A stretch of 64,000 nucleotides of DNA from Isoperla grammatica (Eukaryota > Arthropoda > Insecta > Plecoptera > Perlodidae), in the NCBI GenBank assembly GCA_945910005.1, contig OX246746.1, forward strand, positions 32,049,659 to 32,113,658. The letters are read 5' to 3'. Position 1 is the stretch's first letter. Every line of letters starts with the position of its first letter. Position numbers and translations under genes: made by a program. This document shows positions 32,062 to 43,805 of the stretch, piece after piece. Under the pieces are notes generated by a model. The model made no database searches. It saw only the letters and a list, made by a program, of their open reading frames with translations, and had not been told where the DNA came from.

Positions 32062-34607
32062 CAGGATGGATTGGAGGACAACAAAAAAGGGACAATAATG
32101 GGATTTGTTATGCGTGTTAAATTGATGAAAATTTGCATTTTGTAGGTTACATTAATAGGAAAGCATATATTTTCTTTATTAGAATTAGACCATGGGCCAG
32201 CTAATAGAAACCCTCCCCCCCCCCCCCCCCCCACCACCACCCCGGTGCGGAAGGTTTGAAAGTGGTTTTGTATACCTCTTAATATTACATTTTGATTTTC
32301 ACTTGTTAGCCAACACAACTTTGGTGGAACAGCCAAACAGGGGTGTCCAAAGATTTTGGTCTAAATAGTACAAATATTAATTGTGAGTCTTGTAGTAAGA
32401 AAGTAGTTAGTTTTACGTAAGGTTATAACTATGTATATTATTGTCTTATTTCTAAAAATTGTTTGATACCCAATTGGCCATTATCTTCGGAGATATCACC
32501 CTGTGTCTTTTTGGACATCATGAAATTCTTTAGTCACAAATGTCGTTTGCGACCACTCTAATGAAAGGTCTTGATGAGTACATTACGAATAAGTAATTTA
32601 TTATACATGTCAATCATACATTTTCAGGGGTAATCACGCTTTAAACGTCAAAATCCATCTTCGATCGCTATTTTTTGCACTATTAGCTAATAAAGGTGAG
32701 AAGTTTCCATTTTTTTTCTTTGTAGCTTTGAAATATATGTAAGTGTACTAACATTGTTTGTAATATGTGATTTCCATAGAATAATATCCATTTTAGGTTA
32801 TTGTTTTAATTTTTAATTTAATTTTTTTTTTCATTAATGAACGTCGTTAAAAAAGAAACACGTTTATTAAAGGATTGTGCAGCTTTTATAATACAAATGC
32901 ATGTCACTTAGTTGGTGGAACAGTCAAAAGTCACAAAATAACAAACATACTTACATAAACGCTCAAGAAACGCAATTAATATTTGTTTATACATTTGAGA
33001 TGCTACATTTTGACACCCCTGGTGGGTGCATCCGCTAAAACCGTGTTGTATATTGAGTAAAAATGCGAAGAAAATCTATTCAAGTACCCAAACCCGCTTC
33101 CATCATCTTCCACAATGTGGGTAATATGGGAGGTCATAGACTGGCAAAACTATATATACTATCTACTCTAAGTAAACCAAAAAATGTACATGGAAAGTTT
33201 TGTGCACCCCTTAAATGGAAAAATGTATTTAATTAAGTATTGTGAATGTTAAAGAATATATACGTCCAGAATTGTTGATTTACTGTCCAGAATCGCAATT
33301 AACATCAATATTGCTCCTTATTTCGCCATGTTTGGATACCCCTGGTGGGTGCATCCACCAAAACTATCTTGGCAACCAAGCTAAAATCGAAAGACAGTGT
33401 ACCAAAGTATCCAAAAACAGTTCTAAACTTTCCGGCATATGGGGAACGGGGGGTTACAAATGGGGTAAACCCTATACATGTTATGCTCAAAGTAAACAAA
33501 TAATATGTATAAATTATTAAATTCAATGTATTATATATTGTGTTGTGCGACCATTTAAATGGGAAAATGTATAATTAACAATTTCAATGTGTTAAAGGTT
33601 ACTTAATTCCAAAAATGTTCATTTTATTGTCAAAATCACAATTATCATTAATATTGCTCACTATTTCGACATTTTGGATAGCCCTGGTAAGTGCACTCAC
33701 AAAAAAACATCTTAGCTAACAGGTACAAATCAAAAGGTCATGTATCAAAGTATACAAAAACACTTTCAGACCTTCCAATATTGGAGGGGTGGGGGGGTTA
33801 CCGATGGGGCAAACATGATACATTTACACCTAAAAAATTCACATAAAATGTACATAGAATGTTTTTCTCACCCTGAAAAATAAAAAAATCATGTTTTCAA
33901 GCATTTTAGATGCTTGAGGTTATATACTTACAACTATTCTGATTTATTCTCAAGAATTGCATATAGTATTAATATCGATTTGTATGGTGGCACATTTGGA
34001 CAACCCTGGTAGATGCACCCGCCAAAACCATGTTGGCTAACAAGTGAAAATCAAAGGCACATATATAAAAGTAATCAAAACCACTTTTAGACCTTCCATT
34101 ATTTGAGGGGTGGGGCGTTACAGAGCGGACAAACTATATAGATTTTTTGCTCGAAATAAAAACAAAACATGAATAGATAACTAGTTTGTGTAACCCTGAA
34201 AATCAACTAATTGTATTATTTAGTAGCTTACGTATAAAAGAGTACATCCTTATAAAAATAGTTAATTCTTTGAACTGGCAACATACCTCAATTAATATTT
34301 TTATGGTTTTCACAGTACCACATTTGGACACCCCTGGTGGGTGCACCCACCAAAACCATGTTGGCTAACAAGTGAAAATCGAAAGTCAATATATCAAAGT
34401 ACTCAAAACCACTTTCAGACCTTCCGCACCGGGGGGGGGGGGGGGGGGGGGGAGGGGAGTGGGGGTTATAGCTGGCCCAAGGTCTCAGGATGGATTAGAG
34501 GACAACATAAAAGGGACAATAAAAGGATTTGTTATGCGAGTTAAATTGATGAAAATTTGCATTTTGTAGGTTACATTAATAGGAAAGCATATATTTTCTT
34601 TATTAGA
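32062..34607. repeat. Compound repeat: direct repeats enclosing inverted repeats and a ~330-bp satellite
   Basis: A ~120-base segment (GATGAAAATTTGCATTTTGT ... TTTTCTTTATTAGAA) occurs in direct orientation at 32062-32183 and 34486-34607 with only a few differences. Inside these, about 150 bases at 32195-32350 are the reverse complement of 34320-34475 (GGCCAGCTA, poly-C/poly-G, GGTGCGGAAGGT, TTTTCACTTGTTAGCC). Between them are diverged tandem units. The 32351-33000 part is unassigned AT-rich sequence. Confidence 0.75.
33001..34440 (+). repeat. Diverged tandem satellite, five units of about 318-342 bp
   Basis: The landmark CCCTGGT(G/A)(G/A)(G/A)TGCA recurs near 33016, 33339, 33681, 34012 and 34329. 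Each is followed by CCAAAACCATGTTGG-like sequence, an A-rich stretch, CTTTC(A/T)GACCTTCC, a G-run, and ATGGGGCAAAC-like sequence. The G-run falls at the same place in each unit (short at 33117, GGGGGG at 33450, longer at 33788, again at 34106, and more than 20 Gs at 34432). No coding sense is visible. Confidence 0.8.
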
Positions 34608-35421
34608 AACATAATCTTGTTATTCCGTTGTTGGCGTAGAAAAGGGCGAGCTGGTTTGTAATAGAAGCTAGCGAACATTCAATCATTAGAAGTACCTAAA
34701 TCAATTCAAACTCGCGCCTCAACGAATCCGAGACATCTCGGTTAAAAAAGATTGAGTTGAATGAGAGTGGGATTAGTTTGTGGTTAATTCTGAAACGTGA
34801 AGATTGAAGAAGTCATTCAGGATGGATATCACTTGGATTACTTGGCTGAGTGTGAGTAATGATCCGATGCATTCTGGAAAGCAGCTTTTTATTCGTACAG
34901 TGTATGAAATATAAGGCGCTGTGTTTTGCTATGAGAGCTTGTTTATCTAACAACGAGGTTATATATTTTTGGCTTTTGAAGTCACATCGTACATGACATG
35001 GGAGGGGAAACCATACAGGAATGGTGATTAATTTAAAGAATTCCAGCTATCCCTACGAGTAAGAGTTCAGATAACGAAAACAATTACCAAACAGTCTTAT
35101 ATTAGATTGCATATTGATGATACTAATGAATACATCCGTTTATTATTAATAATTATTGTTATCGTCACTATTTTCACTATATCGTTATCGTTATGATTAT
35201 CGTTATCAATCATTGCAATTTGGCTTTAATATATTAGTATTACCTTAGTTTCAGCCATTGTTACATTTTACATCTGCATATAGATAACCAAATATACAAT
35301 ATGTTTTGTAATATGACGTTTTTGAAAACATAAACTAAACTTAACTAAAAACTAATTTGTTTGCTGACATGTCGCATTAAGAGATGTTTTTTTTTTGTAA
35401 CTTCCCTCCAACATTATCTGT
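34608..35421. other. No gene recognised
   Basis: AT-rich. An imperfect (ATCGTT)n-like tract lies near 35150-35215. Confidence 0.5.
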
Positions 35422-35480
35422 CAGTCACCACTCATCATCTTGGATAGCATGGTTGCAATAATATAGACCTAAATGATCAA
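35422..35480 (+). mobile_element. SINE tail fragment
   Basis: CACTCATCATCTTGGATAGC followed by ATGGTTGCAATAATATAGAC matches the tail of the SINE at 31.7 kb (ACTCATCGTCTCGATTAGCC, GTTGCAAAAATATGAGAC) and the fragment at 48.7 kb. The tRNA-like head is absent. Confidence 0.6.
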
Positions 35481-35654
35481 GAATAATCCAGAAATCTTTA
35501 TTGTGATGATCCACTGTGGTTGTCAGTGACTATCGGTCCTCAAATCATGGTGCGGTAATAAATTAGTATAGATATATATGCAGGTTACATTCCTTTAACC
35601 GTAGGGGACATAAAGAGAAAGCTTGACTGCCAACCACTCAATATAATAAATATT

Positions 35655-35727
35655 GGCTCGTTGGTCCAGTGGTTAGGATCCCTGCTTCCAATGCAGAAGG
35701 TTCCGGGTTCAAATCCTGGTTCAGTTA
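35655..35727 (+). repeat. tRNA-like sequence (Trp-anticodon-like), probable pseudogene or SINE head
   Basis: A-box TGGTCCAGTGGTTAGGA, anticodon stem/loop CTGC-TTCCAAT-GCAG (loop would place CCA at the anticodon), T-arm CCGGG-TTCAAAT-CCTGG. The acceptor stem pairs poorly (two mismatches and several wobble pairs). A T7 run at 35732-35738 could end Pol III transcription. Not a convincing functional tRNA. It lies just 5' of a large inverted repeat. Confidence 0.55.
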
Positions 35728-35750
35728 GAAGTTTTTTTAACTTCTAATAA

Positions 35751-36607
35751 CGATTCAGGGTAATTGTACGGTATCGCTGATCGCGTTTCGTACTCACTTT
35801 TTTCTGTATTCCTTTGCGATATTGATCATGTGCGCAGTACATAATTGTAATTTCATGATTTATCTGTATAAGTTCCAGTGATTTTCAATACAAATAGTAT
35901 CTTCTTTCATATTAAATTATCGTTTTGAAGTTGCATCGATTTGACGTTATTAAATATGGCAATATGGGCATGGCGTACGTGCGAGGGCGCAGCTGTTTGG
36001 AGCAAACAGGAAGTGTGAAGGCCTAGGCGTAGCTACCTGACATCCCACGAAAGTTGGGACAGGTTAGGGGGTCAATTATATTATGTTGAATTGACTGGGC
36101 CTAGGCCTAGGCCTAGCTGCCTGATATCCCACGAAAGTTGGGACAGGTTAGGGGGTCAATTATATTATGTTGAATTGGCCGGGCCTACGCCCAGGCCTAG
36201 CTGCCTGACATCCTGAAACCTGTCCAAACTTTCGTGGGATGTCAGGCAGCTAGGCCTAGGCATAGGCCCAGTCAATTCAACATAAACAAAATTGACCCCC
36301 TAACCTGACCCAACTTTCGTGGGATGTAAGATAGCTAGTATTTCACACTTCCTGTGTGCTCCAAACAGCTGGGCCCTCGCACGTCCGCCATATTGCCATT
36401 ATTAACGTGAATGTGTTGTCAAATCGATGCAACTTCAAAATGATAATTTAATGAAAGAAGATAGTATTTGGGTAGAAAATCACTGGAGCCTACAGGTAAA
36501 ACATGAAATAACAATTATGTACTGCGCACATGATCAATATCGCAAAGGAATACAGAAAAAAGCGAGTACGAAACGCGATCAGCGATACCGTACAATTACC
36601 GGATTCA
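35751..36607. repeat. Large inverted repeat (foldback element), arms of about 420 bp
   Basis: The left arm starts GATTCAGGGTAATTGTACGG. The right arm ends CCGTACAATTACCGGATTCA. Matching inverted blocks run inwards: CGCTGATCGCGTTTCGTACT, TTTGCGATATTGATCATGTG, ATTTAAT-rich sequence, AAGTTGCATCGATTTGAC, GGCAATATGG, CAGCTGTTTGGAGC, CAGGAAGTGTGAA, and ATCCCACGAAAGTTGGGACA. The left arm contains an inner ~84-base unit in two copies. The centre is near 36225. (CCTAGG)n-like motifs occur on both arms. No coding region. A transcript through it would form a long hairpin. Confidence 0.9.
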
Positions 36608-37635
36608 GTTCCATTACTTCTTGTCACTTGTCTTAGGAATAAATAAACGGTGACTTTCGAGCCGTCCTAGCAACGAAGCACTCAATAAATTCTAAGTTGT
36701 TCTGAATCGGCCTTATTGATTTTGACATTTGTCCGCAGGTGTTCGCACTGTCCAATCACTGATTCATATGTTTCGTATTTGAAATATCGATCTTTGATTG
36801 GTTATTGCTCACTCGCCGCTGGTGTTCGGAGCCTACAGGGCTGGTTTAGTCGTTTTAAATTAAAGTCCCTCACTGCAAATCAGTTTCGTTACTGTATGGG
36901 TAGACTAAATGTGAATTTATTTATTTATTTATTTATTTTAAACTAAATTGAAATTTAATGAGATTATAAAAATGTCGTGTTACATTGCTGTCACCAACAT
37001 CGACACAATAGTAATCACATTTCAACAACATGTGTTCCGGTTGGCCTCATTTCAGAGACGTGATAAATAACCTCGTTAAAAATAACTTAGTAAATAAGTG
37101 ATAAATAGTTCGTTCACAGAAGTGATAAATCACTTAATTAAAATGTTATTATTTATTTCACGAGCTGATGACGATTCTTATTGTTTCACTCTCTATTATT
37201 ACAGTCTTGCTATTAGAGACCACGAGAGGTGATAGATGAAGAGAAGAAGAAATACAGTTAACAATTAAATAGGAAAGATACATTACCTATTATATACATA
37301 TACCTATATAGTACCAAATATACACTTATTACAAACTTCAATACCACACAATCAAGGACCTAAATTTTTCAAAGTTTACTACAATATCACGAAAGACAAT
37401 AAAACAAAAAACAAAACATTCGCCCCCTCCTCCCTCCCCCTTCTCACCAAGCGGTAAACCTTTTTGTTTGTAACTTTTGTCGTATTGATATCCTCGCCCC
37501 CATCCCCCCCCCCCCTTTCCGCCCTTAATAAAATGCTATATCAACCTATGTCTAATATAAACTGTCAACTCCCACCTGATAATACCGGTGACGCAAGTGC
37601 CCTTATTATTAGCCGTTTAATTAGTCAGCATTGCA
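36608..37635. other. No gene; (ATTT)n and C-rich tracts
   Basis: (ATTT)n at 36916-36940. C-rich pyrimidine tracts at 37423-37442 and 37496-37518. Otherwise unassigned AT-rich sequence. Confidence 0.6.
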
Positions 37636-37962
37636 ATGTGGACAGAGAGCGCATACAGTTACTAGACATCACTTACATAGAACCATGTTCACAGAACTCA
37701 ATGTGGACAGAGAGCGCATACAGTTACTAGACACCACTTACATAGAACCATGTTCACAGAACTCAATGTGGACAGAGAGCGCATACAGTTACTAGACATC
37801 ACTTACATAGAACCATGCTCACAGAACTCAATGTGAACAGAGAGCGCATACAGTTACTAGACATCACTTACATAGAACCATGTTCACAGAACTCAATGTG
37901 GACAGAGAGCGCATACAGTTCCTAGACATCACTTACATAGAACCATGTTCACAGAACTCAAT
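37636..37962. repeat. 65-bp minisatellite, about 5 copies
   Basis: Unit beginning TGTGGACAGAGAGCGCATAC and ending CATGTTCACAGAACTCAA, repeated every 65 bases with few substitutions (for example TGTGAACAG in the fourth unit, CCTAG in the last). Confidence 0.95.
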
Positions 37963-38154
37963 TAAGTACTTAACTGTGATGACGCTTTGTGCCCAGCTGC
38001 TCTGTACAAAGCACGCATGATTCGATTGATTCATGATGATGCTAAATCGTGTTGTATAATGTTTTAAAATTGAATCACGATTTGCAGAAAGGGTGGAAGT
38101 CACATTTGTTGCGAAATTATTGAGTAAGGCATAGTTTTGGTATAATATGGGTGC

Positions 38155-38180
38155 CGGGGGGGGGGGGGGGGGGGGGGGGG
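38155..38180. repeat. Poly-G homopolymer, about 26 bases
   Basis: Uninterrupted G-run after GGTGCC. Length in the assembly may be approximate because long homopolymers are error-prone. Confidence 0.9.
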
Positions 38181-38250
38181 AATGCATCTGGTGCTATGAA
38201 AGAGCGCTATAGTCCGATGTGTTTGTATAGGTGTGACAGCAGAAGGGACA

Positions 38251-38263
38251 TTTATTATTATAA

Positions 38264-38338
<75 letters not shown>

Positions 38339-38365
38339 TTATTATTTTTATTACTATTATTATTA

Positions 38366-38437
<72 letters not shown>
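38251..38437. repeat. (ATT)n microsatellite
   Basis: ATT repeat with a few TTTATT interruptions. Confidence 0.96.
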
Positions 38438-38925
38438 GTAGTAGTATTGTTTGAGCCGGGATGCTCACTCCGAGATGGTTTTAGTGGACTGTATAATTTG
38501 AGCTTCGAACTTACCCCAAGTTGTGAAGTGGTCGTGCGAGGGTAAAGCGTTTTTAATTGCGACGGGTGGAAAGTGGCCGTCGTGAGAAAGAAATAGAAAG
38601 ACAGAAACTCGAGTTTGGAAGAGAAAAGTAGGAAGTATGAAAAATGCCTGGAAGGCGATCAAACCCAGGACAGCAGGCGAAGAGAGCAGGCGTTGCAGTC
38701 CACGGACGCACGAAAGGGAAACGAGAGAGAGAGACGACGCAGTTCGGAACTTGAACAATATTGACGAGATATGAGATAGCCCATGTGCACGAAAAACAGC
38801 GTTCTAAACTGTGGGAAATGACGTGATTGGCCGAAAATCAAAACATATGAAATAAAGACAGGTATACCAACACCACGAAAATACAAAACCCCAGCGTCGA
38901 ATAAACGGCGCGAACAATTATTTTT
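38438..38925. other. Unassigned 488-bp island between two ATT arrays
   Basis: GC-richer than the surroundings, with sharp ATT borders on both sides. The minus strand has an open frame (38465-38758) and a pyrimidine-rich tract (CGTCTCTCTCTCTCGTTTCC), then GGGGTAAGTTCG, which resembles a splice donor. It has no similarity to the LINE coding or 3' regions here. It could be the 5' part of an ATT-targeted element. Confidence 0.4.
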
Positions 38926-38926
38926 A

Positions 38927-39003
<77 letters not shown>
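38926..39003. repeat. (ATT)n microsatellite
   Basis: Short near-pure ATT array directly upstream of LINE J3. Confidence 0.96.
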
Positions 39004-40676
39004 GCGTGGCAAACCATTAATGAAATCCTATGTAAGAAAACGAAAAGTTCCGTAGACGAGGTAATAGACAAGCACTTAGGCAAAACATACACGCATAAAG
39101 AAATAGCAAATGGATTTGCAGATTGTTTTATAAATGAAGTGGCAAATATACGTCACTCTTGTAATATAAATACTACTTTTGACGTCCCGATTACTTCACA
39201 GATGCAATCAATGTACATGCCAAAGTTCAGCAGTGAAAAGGTTGCTACTAAAAATCAAACAAATGGATTTATACAAATCACCGGGAATTGACAATATTCG
39301 AGTAGTAGATATAAAAAATGTATGCGACTTAATTTCACCAGTAATTTCACATTTAGTTAATTTATCAATTAAAGAGGGAATTGTATCAGATAAGCTAAAA
39401 GTGTCGGTAGTGAGACCTATCTATAATAAAGGTGACCATAAATGTTTTGAAAATTATAGGCCTATTGCACTGTGGCCAGTGATAGACAAAATTATGGAAC
39501 GATGCGTTGCAGATCAATTAAGCAATTATTTAGACAAATTAAATATAATAAATAAACAGCAATTTGGATTTAAAAAAACATAAAAGCACTTCTGACCTCT
39601 TAACGCAATCTTCTGATTTGATTAATACAAAACTTAATGATAATTTTCATGTTTTAGCAATGTTTATAGATTTTAAAAAAGCGATTGATACATTAAACCA
39701 CGCACAACTTTGGAGTGTTTTCAGAGAGTTGGCATAAGAGGGCATGTTTTAAAATGGTTTGAACGTTATTTTCAAAATAGAAAACTTGTAGTAAGAATAG
39801 GTGACACTTATAGCTATGAAAAGGAATCATATACCGGCGTACCACAAGGATCAATTTTGGGGGCTATTTGCTATTTAATTTATGTAAATGATATTAATAA
39901 ATACACTAAATATTGTTCACATATGTTCACCTTTCAATGAAGACTGATTAGAAAATATAAAAATAGTATGTCATACAAATACATGTTTACATAGCAGGAA
40001 TAATGTAACATGTGATTGTGCAGAGGAAATAGAATGTGTCAATAGTCATATGTATCTGGGTTGTTGATAAAAATTTCAACTGGAAGCCTCACATTCATTT
40101 AGTTTGTAAAAAGCTTAGAAGCTCTTCTTATCAATTATTTAAATGAAAATAGATATAAAACCCTGTACTTCTTTGCGCACAGTGTACGTTTCCCTAGCAG
40201 AATCTGTTATTTCGTACGGGTTGTTAGCTTGGGGAAATGCCAGTGCTACTCACTTGCATCAAATTAAAGTATTGCAAAATAAAATGTTACGTCATATAAT
40301 TTCCCATAATAGCTAACGCGCAGTCTTGAATACACAGGATGTATTTACATTTTTTTATGTTCTACCTGTCTCATATTTATTTCAATTTCGGCTCTTGATA
40401 AAATATTATTTTAAAGACTTACATAAGATACCACATACCGCTTACAAATACATGTTTACATAGCAGGAATGATGTAACATGTGACTGTGCAGAGGAAATA
40501 GAATGGTTAACACAAGGCTACAATTAAAACATTTATTTAAAGTACCTACATACAACAATAAATATGGCAAGCGAGCATTAGAATATTCCATATCTCACCG
40601 ATTTAATCAATTACCAGAACATTTAAGAAGCCTTGACTCGTACAATTCTGTTAAAATTAAACTTAAAAACTACTAA
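39004..40676 (+). pseudogene. LINE J3 reverse transcriptase, several frameshifts and stops
   Basis: Pre-RT linker (AWQTINEILCKKTKSS, HKEIANGFADCFINEV), then RT: YKSPGIDNIRVVDIKN, LKVSVVRPIYNKGDH, FENYRPIALWPVIDKIMER and QFGFKKT (stop), then AMFIDFKKAIDTLNH (motif A), VGIRGHVLKWFERYFQNRKL and GVPQGSILGAICYLIYVND. The catalytic (Y/F)ADD box is lost in a deletion after HMFTFQ (39938). Later pieces: VNSHMYLG, SLAESVISYGLLAWGNAS, NNKYGKRALEYS and FNQLPEHLRS. At least four frame changes. It is inactive. Confidence 0.88.
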
Positions 40677-40978
40677 CTTTGTTCCTTATAATATGCTAGC
40701 TGTTCCTAAAATGTATATTATGTATTATGTATTCGCTGTTCTTTTTTTTTGTAATTGGTTTTGCTTGAATTGATCTGTTATTTTCTTTTTCTAATGTGAA
40801 CCTTAATAATATTATAGAAATAGAATATAATTCTATAATACAATAATATAATACTAGAAGTTTTTACTAATACTAGAATATTTTTCTTTTTTGGGTTTAT
40901 TTTGTTTGTACAGTAGCTACCAGTGTTTCAAACTTTAGATATGTCCATCCGATCCATAACTTTCTTTTTGTGAACTAT

Positions 40979-41009
40979 CCACAGACAAGCCACTTGTATG
41001 GCTTTGTGG
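40979..41009 (+). other. J-family 3' hairpin, J3 copy
   Basis: CCACA and AGCC pair with GGCT and TGTGG, with GACA opposite T as the internal loop. Confidence 0.75.
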
Positions 41010-41074
41010 TCAACGAATTCATTTTGCTTCTTGGAAAAATGTAAACCTGTAATCATGCAATAAAAAAAAATTCA

Positions 41075-41277
<203 letters not shown>

Positions 41278-41329
41278 ATTTAAAAAAAATTATTATTTAT
41301 ATTGTTTTCCATTCGTATAAATGCTTACA

Positions 41330-41975
41330 TGGTGGTGCTAACGAGGTAATTTGTAACTGCAACATAATTATTGAATGTGTAGAGAGCTACGTTTATTTAC
41401 GTTTAACCATCGATAGATTTTTTACTTGGGTACCTCATATAATTAAATTATGTAATCGGTTATGATCTTGTGATTTTCAGCTGTATAAATTAAAAATGGT
41501 GCTACCCTTTAAGCTTTTACGTTCAGTATACCTTGCCATAGCTGAGTCCATTATTTCTTATGGTTTACTAGCTTGGGGTACAGCATCCTCTTGACATGTA
41601 AACTTAATAGTAAAACTCCAAAAATCAATGTTAAAAACAATAACGCCCTGCTTTGTCAAAGACCACTTACTTGCCTCTAATAAAACATTTTCGATTTTAA
41701 CTTTTGTAATCTATTGCCTGTCTCTTATCTTTATAAATATCGCTTTATTTTAAAACATTATTTCAATAGACCATATGAAATTCCTGCAAATGTTGCTGGA
41801 GTTACTAGATGGAAGCAAAATGAAAATGTTACTTTACCAAGATTTAATAACAAATATGGAAAGAGGACGCTTTTTTTATTTAATACCTTTGATATTCAAT
41901 GAACTTCCTGCTAATTTAAAACATTTAGAAAAATTGTCAGTCACAAAAACAGAAATTAAAATGCATTTGTTATAA
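41330..41975 (+). pseudogene. LINE J4a RT C-terminal region, decayed
   Basis: Fragments in changing frames: VICNCN, VESYVYLRLTIDRFFTWVPH, LAIAESIISYGLLAWGTASS (then stop), RFNNKYGKRTLF and IFNELPANLKHLEKLSVTKT. The order and spacing match J1 and J6. The catalytic RT region is missing by 5' truncation. Confidence 0.8.
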
Positions 41976-41989
41976 CTACTATGCTAATA

Positions 41990-43583
41990 GATAGTTATTG
42001 TTTTATATATATATGATTTAGCCTGGTTATTGCCAATTGCACATCTACAATCAAAATACATATCAACCTTGCGACCCCAATAATAACTCAAACTGCAAAT
42101 GCCCTACCATCAACAAAACCCATGCCCTAAAATATCTAGGGGTTACCATTGACCAACACCTAAGGTGGAACCACCACATAACGACAACTGTCAGCAAATT
42201 ACGTCATTCCCTCCAAAAATTCTACACACTAAGAAACATATTATCTCCTGCCAACCTTAAAATTGTTTACTATGCCATGGTTCAATCCATTATTCAATAT
42301 GGCATCATAGCTTGGGGAGGAGCTTGTGATGCTCACATAAAAAAACTCGCAACTATTCAAAGTATTATTCTCAAAGTAATACTCAAAGTGGACTATCACC
42401 ATCCTACTGAACTTGTTTACAAAGAAAGCGGTGTCCTACAAACTCGAAAATTGTATGCACAATTCCTAATGAAATATGTTCATTTACATAAGCTTAACAC
42501 AGATTATTCTAATGTAAGTTCAAACAAAATTAACACAAGATTCAAAAGCAACAACAAACTACAATTAAATAGAATAAATAAAGGACTAACACAACGACAT
42601 GGACATTACTTAGGACCCAAACTTTATAACTTGTTACCCGTTCATATACGATCACAGAAAACGCGCTCAAAGAACTTCGACTTTCTTGCCAAAAAGTGGC
42701 TTAAAATATGCCCCATAAATAGTATCGAAAATGTCATCAACACAACACTCAACTACAATATTATAAACCAGGCTAATAAGAAGTATGCAATTCAAAAATA
42801 TGACTGTTTGAAAGTTAAAACAAATCAAATACAATCAAAATATATATTCCAATTTTAATCCCAACTCCAACTCGTCTCCTACCTAAGAGCTAACTCAATA
42901 GAAATGTGTGTTTAATATTTAACAACAAAAACTCATATACTGATATATTTATGTGTTCAATGTTAATTGTGAGTCTATGATTAACGTCAAGTTATTATAT
43001 TATTTCTTTTAGTTCATAGTTTAATTTCTATCTTAGATAGTCATGCCGTTGTATGTGTATGGTGTACACACACCCAACGGTCATATAATATTCATTCCAA
43101 GTAGGCCTAGAACACCCTGAAAAGTAAATCGGAAACAAAAATAAAAAAATCTTATTTTAATATTAGCTAGGCAAACATATTATATATTATACAATACATA
43201 TAACATATTACATATTATACATTAGATATTATATAATACCTGTCAAAACCTCTATAATTTCTAATTTAGCTAAGTATCTTTATAAAAAAAAAACACCTAA
43301 ATACTGTATATTTTATATTATTGTCAACGATTGTGTATAAGGAGATTTTAAATGTAAAACAAAAATGATATGTATAGCAAATAATGACATTCTTAGGCCT
43401 ACTAATGGATTATTAATGGATTAATATTTTTAATACTCTTACCAAATTATTATCTGTCTTCATTTATTTTTATCTTCACATAAATGGCCCGCCACAAGAC
43501 TGTTTTCTTACTGGGGCATTCATACTATTCTCTATAACATGTACATGTGTAACCACTATGAAATAAATCTGAAATCTGAAATC
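41990..43583 (+). mobile_element. LINE J4b, a second APE-type family, 5'-truncated, nested in J4a
   Basis: It begins inside RT C-terminal coding and ends with a ~700-base 3' UTR whose last bases are ATAAATCTGAAATCTGAAAT, a short-tandem-repeat tail unlike the poly-A/ATT of the J family. J4a 3' UTR sequence continues directly afterwards. Confidence 0.75.
42037..42858 (+). pseudogene. LINE J4b RT C-terminal region, 273 codons open
   Basis: The frame is uninterrupted from a non-catalytic point to TAA at 42856. Recognisable LINE thumb/C-terminal motifs: CNCKCP-like Cys cluster (NSNCKCPTINK), LKYLGVTIDQHLRWNHHI, LRNILSPANLKIVYYAMVQS, IIQYGIIAWGGACDAH, QRHGHYLGPKLYNLLP. Protein sequence is clearly different from J1-J6 (for example RHGHYLGPKLYNLLP versus KYGQRSL...FNKLP), so it is another family. 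No RT catalytic core is present. The lack of stops suggests a fairly recent insertion. Confidence 0.82.
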
Positions 43584-43773
43584 TGTATTTTCTTTCTCTA
43601 TAATATTTTGTACGTGAAGAATATATGTATTGTGTTGGATGTTCCAGTGTTGGTTATGTTATGTTTTGGTATTATGTATGACTTTATGTGCTTTTGTGAA
43701 ATGGAACTATTTTTCGTTAGTTATGTTAATTGCACATTACCGAGACGTAAATATGTTATTTTCTTTTGTCTAG

Positions 43774-43805
43774 CCCACAGACAAGTCTTCTATAAGGCTT
43801 TGTGG
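43774..43805 (+). other. J-family 3' hairpin, J4a copy
   Basis: CCACA pairs with TGTGG. The inner stem is weaker (AAGTC opposite GGCTT). Confidence 0.65.

Larger units (their letters stand above)
39004..41074 (+). mobile_element. LINE J3 (APE-type), 5'-truncated
   Basis: Extends from the ATT array through the RT region and 3' UTR, with hairpin (40979-41009) and A-run (41062-41070), to a second ATT array. The sense strand reads ATT on both sides. An internal ~60-base duplication is present (see findings). Confidence 0.87.

Noticed and set aside
35655..35727. Functional tRNA-Trp
   Set aside because: The acceptor stem has mismatches and wobble pairs and the T-arm contains a G-T pair; better explained as a SINE head or pseudogene.
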